This document shows positions 49,401 to 58,400 of a stretch of DNA of 64,000 nucleotides, in pieces. Position 1 is the stretch's first letter. Every line of letters starts with the position of its first letter. The notes beneath the pieces are model-generated. The model was given only the letters and a program-made list of their open reading frames with translations. It was not told the DNA's origin and searched no databases. The position numbers were made by a program, and so were the translations under genes. Source of the DNA: Owenia fusiformis (taxonomy: Eukaryota; Annelida; Polychaeta; Sabellida; Oweniidae); the NCBI GenBank assembly GCA_903813345.2, contig CAIIXF020000007.1, positions 33,448,538 to 33,512,537 of the forward strand. Reading direction: 5' to 3'.

Positions 49401-52400
49401 TGAAAAAAGGCAAGCTTTTGAACCAGGAGTCATAGGGGAGTTTTTTGAATTGATGTTGAACAAAAAAAACTTAAACGGGAATCTTATCGACACAGTTTGG
49501 AACCTTCAGAGGAATGTATATCCTGACTTTCAAACAAAAATATTGATTTGGATTTGTAGTCTCGAGCTTTGAGAAACTTAGATGGCACAGTTGTGTGACC
49601 TAGTTTGATGACCTTTGACCTTAAAACTGGAATCCTATCGACAGAAATTTTAAGGCAAATGGTCCCAAAGAGGATTTCGCGAGACAGATGGACAAATCAA
49701 TGTTAACTAAAATGGCTGAAAATAAAAAAAAAACAGATATAATTTTTTGCTGATTTTTTGTAACAAAATTATTTCTTGCAACTACTTTTTACAGTGACAT
49801 CGATTTTTATAATGCAGGACACCTGAAATTATTTGTAAAGCTAGGAAATGGGTCAAAAGTGAATTTCGTGAGACAAAAATGGTGTCCATTTTGAAATTAG
49901 GCGAGCTTTTGAACCGGGGATCATAGGGAAGTTTTCTGTATTGATGTTGAACAGAAATAACTTAGAACAGAAATCCTATCGACAGAGGTTTTAAAACGTG
50001 CCACTTTTGATGACGGAAAAGTGGATTTCGCGAGTCAGATAAACAAATCAATGTTAAATAAAATGGCTGAAAATAAAAAAAATAGGTGAGCTTTTGAATC
50101 ATGAGTCATAGGGGAGTTTTCTGTATTGATGTTGAACAAAAATAAGTTAAAACGAGAATCCTATCGACGGAGGTTTTAAAATGTGCCACTATTGTTGACA
50201 GACGGACGGACGGACGGACGGACACACCGCACGGACAGACAGACGGACAAGTGAGTGATTGCAAAAGCTCACCATGTGAGCTAAAAATGGATACAATCTT
50301 TTGACAATTTTTTGCAACAAAATTATATCATACAACTACTCTTTACAATGACATGGCTTTTTACAATGCAGGACACCTGAAATTATTTGTAAAGCTAAGA
50401 AATGGGGCAAAAGTGCATTTCACAAGACAAAAATGGTGACCATTTTGAAAACAAGCAAGCTTTTCAACCAGGAGTCATAGGGGGGTTTTCTGTAGTGATG
50501 TTGAAAAAAAATAACTTAAACGGGAATCCTATCGACAGAGGTTTTAAGGCAAATAGTCCAAAAGTGGATTTCGCAAGACAGATGGACAAATCAATGTTAA
50601 CTAAAATGGCTGAAAATAAAGAAATGGATTTATTTTTTTGCCAATTTTTTGTAACAAAATCATTTGATACAACTAGCCTACTCTTTACAGTGACATGGCT
50701 TTTTAAAATGCAGGACATCTGAAATTATTTGTAAATCTAGGAAATGGGCCAAAAGTGAATTTTGTGAGACAAAAGTGGAGACCATTTTGAAAATAGGCAA
50801 GCTTTTGAAACAGGAGTCATAGGGGAGTTTTCTGTATTGATGTTGAATAAAAATAACTTAAAACGGGAATCCTATCGACAGAGGTTTTAAGACAAATGGT
50901 GCAAAAGTGGATTTTGCAAGACAGATGGACAAATCAATGCTAACTAAAATGGATGAAAATAAAAAACAGATATAATTTTTTGCCGATTTTTTGTAACAAT
51001 ATTATTTCATACAAATACTTTTTACAATGATATGGCTTTTTACAATGCAGGACACCTGAAATTATTTGTAAAGCTAGGAAATGGGCCAAAGGTGAATTTC
51101 GCGGGACAAAAATTGGCGACCATTTTAAAAATAGGCAAGCTTTTGAACCAGGAGTCATAGGGGAGTTTTCTGTATTGATGTTGAACAACAATAACTTAAA
51201 ATGGGAATCCTATTGACAGAGTTTTAAAGCAAATGGTCCAAAAGTGATTTTCGTGAGACAAAAATGGTGGCCATTTTGAAAATAGGCGAGCTTTTGAACC
51301 AGGAGTCATGTGGGAGTTTTCTGTATTGATGCTGAACAAAAATAACTTAAACGGGAATCTTATCGACACTGTTTGGAACCTTCAGAGGAATGTATATCCT
51401 GACTTTCAAACAAAAATATTGATTTGGATTTGTAGTCTCGAGCTTTGAGAAACTTAGATGGCACAGTTGTGTGACCTAGTTTGATGACCTTTGACCTTGA
51501 AAATTTTACTTATTCAGAGCTCAGTAAGGTCTTTTGTGATTAAGCTGACCAAAATTTACACCCAAAAATCAATTTGAAAAATCAACTTTTTTGACCTTTT
51601 GAAGGTCACTTAAGGTCAAGTAAAGGTCAAATCCTAAAACTAATGTCAGATTTGAACTCCTGGCAACTTGTAGATGATTTTCAAAAAAAAATGGTCAAAT
51701 TGAAGCAAGTTGAAAAATAACTTAATTTTACTGTTTACTGTTTACGTCAAATATCTCAAAAACGGTAAAAATTTGATGCTGACATATATTGAGCAATATG
51801 TAGGGAATGCTTAAATCTAGTAATGATGTAATTCATTGCAAGAAATGATCAAGTATAAGGCAAACTTTGAGAAACTTGTCAATCAGAAAACCTGCCATTG
51901 ACTTTATACATGAGAAAGTTTCCTGAAAATGACTTTTTGTCAAATTTTATAGAGTTAACACCAAAAACTGTATTTCCAAGAGCTTTGAGATCTTCAGAGG
52001 ACATAAGCTGCATATACAGCAACTACTACAAGTTATTTGAAAGTGCTATTTCAACAGAGTGTCTAGTATTTACAGAAAATTTGACTTTTTGACGTAAAAA
52101 TCAGCAATTTCTCAGAAACCGGGCGAACTTGGGAAATGGCGATGATAGGCCAAATAAGCATTATGGATATGCATAAAATGAATGTAGATATGACTCAATC
52201 TGAATAGCAGTTTTAATTTGTGCGGCCAACGTTTACGGACGGACCAACGGACAGACCAAAGGACGGACCATGGAGCCAAAAAAAAACCATGGAACCTGAT
52301 ATAATCATCATCTAGTACAAATTAATATGACTTACAAAAATTGTGGTGCTATGCTTATTTGATTTTTATCACTGTTTCTCGTCCATTATCGTTTCCATAT

Positions 52401-55400
52401 GAAAATAGTCTGATCTCTTAGTATAGAGATTATGTATCTGTAGGCCTCTCTGTATTTACAAATCAATATTTTATGAAAAAAAACTTACAATTTTTGTTAT
52501 TTTTTCTAGTTCATAGTAGACAGTATCACAGAGATTTTGGCTCAATGAGTATTCAAATATTTTAACACCATGACTGTCCTGCAGCCTCTTTTTCAATTTA
52601 TCGACAGCAGTTTGTGATCTTGATTGATGTTGTTTTGCATGGAATGCCACTAGGCAGGGTTTTGCCCCAGGATTGTTGAAGTGACCTGCACTGAATTCAT
52701 CATTTGTGCTCCTGTAATTAGGAAAATGAGGTTAAACTAGATATAAAGCCTAAAAATGTGAACCATCAATCATTGGCTCTTTCAGTATAATCTTGACAAC
52801 ACACATGCATGGTGACATGATGTATAAAAATGTACAATCTTGATATTATTTGATATGACAGACCTTTTGAGAAAGAAATAAACTTCTGGATTAATTTTCA
52901 CAAATAGCAAGGCCTAATATGTATTAAATTTGAACCAGCTAGATATTGAACTTGTGCTGTGTGTTTAATCATCCTACAAGTCACTCTAGTTCTGAACTTA
53001 AATCTTTGAGTAAATAATATGTGTATGTTTGTTCTAATATCACATAGTTGGCCTTAATCATAAAAGTGTCCTATACCTATGTGTCTGTTCAGCAAGAATA
53101 CCAAGGAATATAGATGCACCCTCTGCCTGGGAAATACGCGATTGGGCAGCCATCTTGAGTAATTGCTGATCTTTAGTGATTGGCATATGTATTATAAGAA
53201 GATACCTCCCCTCGGCCTCACATATACCTTGCAGCTTTGGACCAATTGTCTACAATATTCCAAAACACTTTACAATGTCCTCCATTCAATTGATAATAAC
53301 TTTACAAAACATATGTTTGAAGGAGTCTTTTTGAAATAAATGGGTTTAATAACCAATCTGACTGTAGTTAGCTTGACACAAGATAGACTTATAAAGCCCC
53401 ATATAAAGTTTAAACCACTTTGGCTTATATTGTTGTAGTCTTACCCAATAGTTGTCAAAATCTGAAACTTTTTATCGCTGAAATATCTTCATGAAAAATA
53501 GTAAATGAATGATAAAAACATATTTTCAAACTTTACATAGGGCCTTTAAGAATTTGAGAATGTAGATCTCAAAATATGAGTTCAGGCTGCCATTTAACCT
53601 ATCTCGGATTTGATAAGAAATCAGCTTTTAAATATAATATCTTAATCAAAACCAACTAGCCCTGGATTAAAATTTGACCTGTATGTTGACAACCTTTTGC
53701 ACATCCGTATAGCTCAGTGGTAGCACAGGAACCTCTTATGCAATAGGTCCCAGATTTGATCCCCAGTTCAGGCAAGATTCAATTTGCTTGTTTGCGTAAA
53801 GTACTTCAGAGTGTTTGACTGAGTGGTCCACAACTCATACAAAAGGCTGTGGTGTGTACCTGTATGTCTATGTATGGGTGCACATAAAAGAACACAGGGC
53901 TCCTTTGAGGAAGGGTTTCTGGGTCTATCTTCCAGGCTAATTATGTTAATTACGAACGAATATATATACAGGATATACCAAAGAGGTATTGCTCAACTTC
54001 ATTGGTGGTAAACAAAATACTATATATATATATCTTTTATCGACTCTTTAGATGTCATATCATGACATATTAGTCACTAAGGTAGAGCAGTTCTTCCCAT
54101 TGTCGAGTTGAAGAACTGGTATCTTTATCCTGGCTAGAACCATAGACAGTTCTAGCCAGCGCCAGCCTTTTATCGAGTTAGCACCACTCTAGTAATATAT
54201 ACAATACAGAAAGATATGCCGAGAACTAAAATAATAATCGTGGCATTATGGTCATTTTCCCATATAGCTTTGAAATCTCGTTTAAGTCTCATTTTTAATG
54301 AGATATTAGGAGATCTGCATTTTAACTATTAAAGACCATTAACATTTTCTTCTATTTGTTGGCATATTTGAATTCTACACGAGTGTAATTTTCTATTAAA
54401 AAACTTAATTTTGCAGATTTGCAGTTATATACATGTACCTTTAATCAAATTCTAAAGATTTTCAAGCTATCTAAAAAAGGATAGTCTCGATATGGTGAAC
54501 TGAATTCAACAATGTTTTTCTCTTAAACAATTATTGAAAACATTCTGTAAAAAAACACGGTCCTTTATAATGATGTTGACTGATTGGCAACAACTTAATG
54601 AAAAAATTATTTATATATATTTATATAACTGTTTTTGTTAACATTTTTTGTCTTTTAATGCAATTGTTTTTTGTTCCTTTCTACCAATTCTTGAGAATGA
54701 AATAAAACAATAAAACAAAATAGCATATACAACATTTTCTTAGACCTTTCAATGTTATAGCTATCAAAGGAAATTTTGGTTGATTTAAAAAGTATGCAAA
54801 AACTTAAAACAAAACTTCTCAAAATGGAGAAAAATAAAGATAAACCTTTTACTTCATGAATAACATACTTTTTTAAAATCAACCAAACTTTCCTTTGTAA
54901 AATTACAATATTGAGAGACCTAAACATGTTGTGTTTATGTCGTTTTGTTCCAATGAGGTTCGGATAGATCTTTCATTTCATTCTGAACATATGATACCAA
55001 AAACAAAAGATGTGTCTGATGTGTTTTCTAAAACAATATGGAGAAAAATAGATATATATATTTCAAATTATAACGATACCATCCAAAAGTCCAAAAATTG
55101 ATGATGTCTTAAATTTTCAAAATGTTTTGATGACTGGTTTAAGAGAAACATGTGTTCAAAAGTCTCACCATATCGATACCACTCCTTTGACATTAGGTCT
55201 TGATGAGAAAATGAGAAAGAAAATGTAATGATCTATTCTTCAAAAGCTCAGTATTCCTACTATTGCACTTACATTTAGAAAAAATTCTACATCACCCTGA
55301 GTATCTGAGGCAAATGCAACATAAATTCTAACAGCTGCAGATGTGATTGTCTCTGGTATTACAGGCACCACTTGAGCCAGACTTGCAGCAGCTGCATGCC

Positions 55401-58400
55401 AATCTTCTGTAAAGGAACAATCAAAATGACTTCATTTCAATTCTCCATTTCGCAGTTCACTCTTTAGAGAAGGTACGAAAATATGTACTAAAAAAAGCCC
55501 TCCAAAAAGGACAAAATTTGATTGGTCAATATTTTCCCAAGATTCATTTCATGACGCAACGCAGAAATTTTGTGACCAACTGATTTATACAATATTTGGA
55601 ATCTACTCTAAAATGCCTTTCATTTGAGTATAACAAATTCACAGAGATCCAAAAATTAACGAAATTTTCTGGCAACCCCATACAGTAACTCTGGAGGTAG
55701 GGCTGAAAACACAGCACATATGTGAAATAGATATCATTTATGCTTACACAACTAACATTTCAAATAGTAATGATCATTACTTTGGTTGGAACACAAAAAT
55801 GTCCCTGCTATTTTCAAAGCTAATGAGCCATCTTAAACTAGAAAAACAGCAACTCCACGGAGTAGCAAATCCAACCGAACAAAACATATTATGCTTATAA
55901 TAGCTAGTGTAAATGTTGAAATGTTTGTGCACTTTGTGATAGAAGCATGAAAGGACAAGGTGCAATTATTGGCAAATATCCCTATGGTCAAAATGAATCA
56001 TTCGTAGGTGTAACATGAAGAATAAAATGTCATATAATACTTTGGAAAATATTAAAGTGCTCGGACACACATAAGCTGAGATAGGGATCATTTCGTTCAG
56101 TAAGGTTGTATTGACTTACATGGGGCTGTGCAACATTGACTTAACATGAGGATATCAGCAGATCCCAATAGAGGCCATTGGTTTCCATTGATTATCACAG
56201 AAATACCAAAAATACACTATGACCTGAATCGATTGCAAACTTAATAATTTCACAATACGACACAAATGGTTTATCTCATCAAATGTGCAAATATGAAGTT
56301 TGCAATCAATTCAGGTCATACTTAAAATTAAAAGATTGTACATTTTTTCATCATTTTTTTCCTACAAAATGGCTATAGAAAAATGCTCCAAAAACAACTT
56401 TTACACTTATCAAATATCATACAAGTTTGTAAAACCAAAGATTATACTATTATATTTCATTATGTAGTAACATATTTGGATAAGATGCAGGGATGCGTAG
56501 GATATAAATGGATTTTGACAGACACAAAAATACTTCCTGGTTTGGAATCTATGCCTCTACACTTCATGATTGAATTTTGACCCTAATTAGTGGCCTATAC
56601 ATCAATACAGTGCTGAATATAGGTCAACAAGATACTAGTGTACATATAAATGTAATAATTGAAGCAGAATACTCATTTTGAAAAATCAGATGAATTATTT
56701 TTTCCCATGGGGAGATCCCAATGGAGGGTGTATAAGGTCCTTTGGCACAAAGTTAGTTTATACCATTGTGAACTAGGCATCATCATATAAAATTTGAACC
56801 AAATCCATTCACTGGTATATGAGTTATCAAAGATTACGTTTTTTACGAAAATTGGCCGCCATCTTGAAATTCAGCCGCCATCTTGAAAATTATTTCTTGA
56901 ACAGAGCTACTGTGTCCCTAGGCATAATCATATAAAATTTCAACCAAATCTGTTCACTGGTATTTGAGTTATCAAAGATTACGTTTTTTACAAAAAATGC
57001 CGCCATTTTGAAATTAAGCGGCCATCTTGAAATTTTTTTGTCGAACATAGCTACTGTGTCCCTAAGCATCATCATATAAAATTTGAACCAAATCCGTTCA
57101 CTGGTATTTGAGTTATCAAAGATTACATATTTTTAGGAAAAATGGCCGCCATTTTGAAATTAAGCGGCCATCTTAAAAATCTCTTTTTGTGCAAAACTCC
57201 TTTGTCCCAAGGCTTCTCTATATCCCCTGCGAACTTTTTTCGGTGGGATAACAAAATATTTCTTTTGTGTAAAGCTATTAACAAATACATTTCCACCACA
57301 TATGAAGAAAATTCATCCACTAGTACCTTTATTTACATTTGTGAACGGTCCATTGAGTTCTACAATACTCTGAGCAAACTCTGGTCCCATATAAGTTTGC
57401 TGGTGTAACTGAGTAGAACTTCCAAGGGATGGTTCACTCTCTAATGCTGTCCACCAATCTCCAGGGTTACCTCCACCTAAGTGCAAGAAAGACAATGTCG
57501 TTTCAAATACAATTAATAAAAAAATAGTTTTGTGGGTACTGGGCTCACATGGTGTTGCTCTTAAAAAGAAATGGCAGCCATTTTGAAAGAAACTTGTAGA
57601 CATTGTTGATAATCTAGAAATAAAAAGATCCTTGTATAATTTCAAGAAAATTGATGAAATACTTGAAGAGTTATGACCAAAAATGAGCTGAAAACCTGCT
57701 TTTTCTACAACAAAAGTGGTCACCATTTTGAATATTTGTGACCTGTTTTGCCGAAACTTGTAGTCATAATTGATAACGTAAAAATTAAGGTACCTGTACA
57801 ATTTGAAGCAAATTGGTGGAAAACTTGCGGAGGTATAACTAAAAAAGAGCTGAAAACCTGATTTTTACGCAATAAAAATGGCCACCATTTTGTAACAAGG
57901 CAAGCTTTTTGAGACAACACTTATGGAACAATTTACAACCTTATGCAGACACATTTTAAAATTGAAATCATTCCAATTGTCGTGGGGGATTTTAAATTAG
58001 CTACCATTGTGTTAGCAGATGGACTGACGGACAGACAGACGGACAAACGGACAGTGGGTGATAACAATAGCTCACCTATGTGAGCTAATGAACAATTTGC
58101 TCTGAAAAATTGGTTTAAAAGTTTTACTTGATATTACTTTTTTTTAAAAAGATTAGTTAAAGAAAGGTAACAACACCTAAGTTTAATAATAATCATAAAC
58201 TTTTAAAGAAACTCAGATTATAAAATACCTAGACTTATATCTACTCCAGTTCTAGAGACTGAATCTGGGTCATCAATGACACTACCCTGAGAGAGACGAG
58301 ATAGCTTTGTCTCTAGTTGACGCCTTGCCTTCAGTAGATTCTGAATCTCATGTTCTTTGGTCTCACGAAATAGCTTCAAAGAGAAACACAAAATATCTAA

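Noticed and set aside
53703-53775. Functional tRNA gene
   Set aside because: A and B boxes are present but the acceptor stem does not pair and a SINE body follows.
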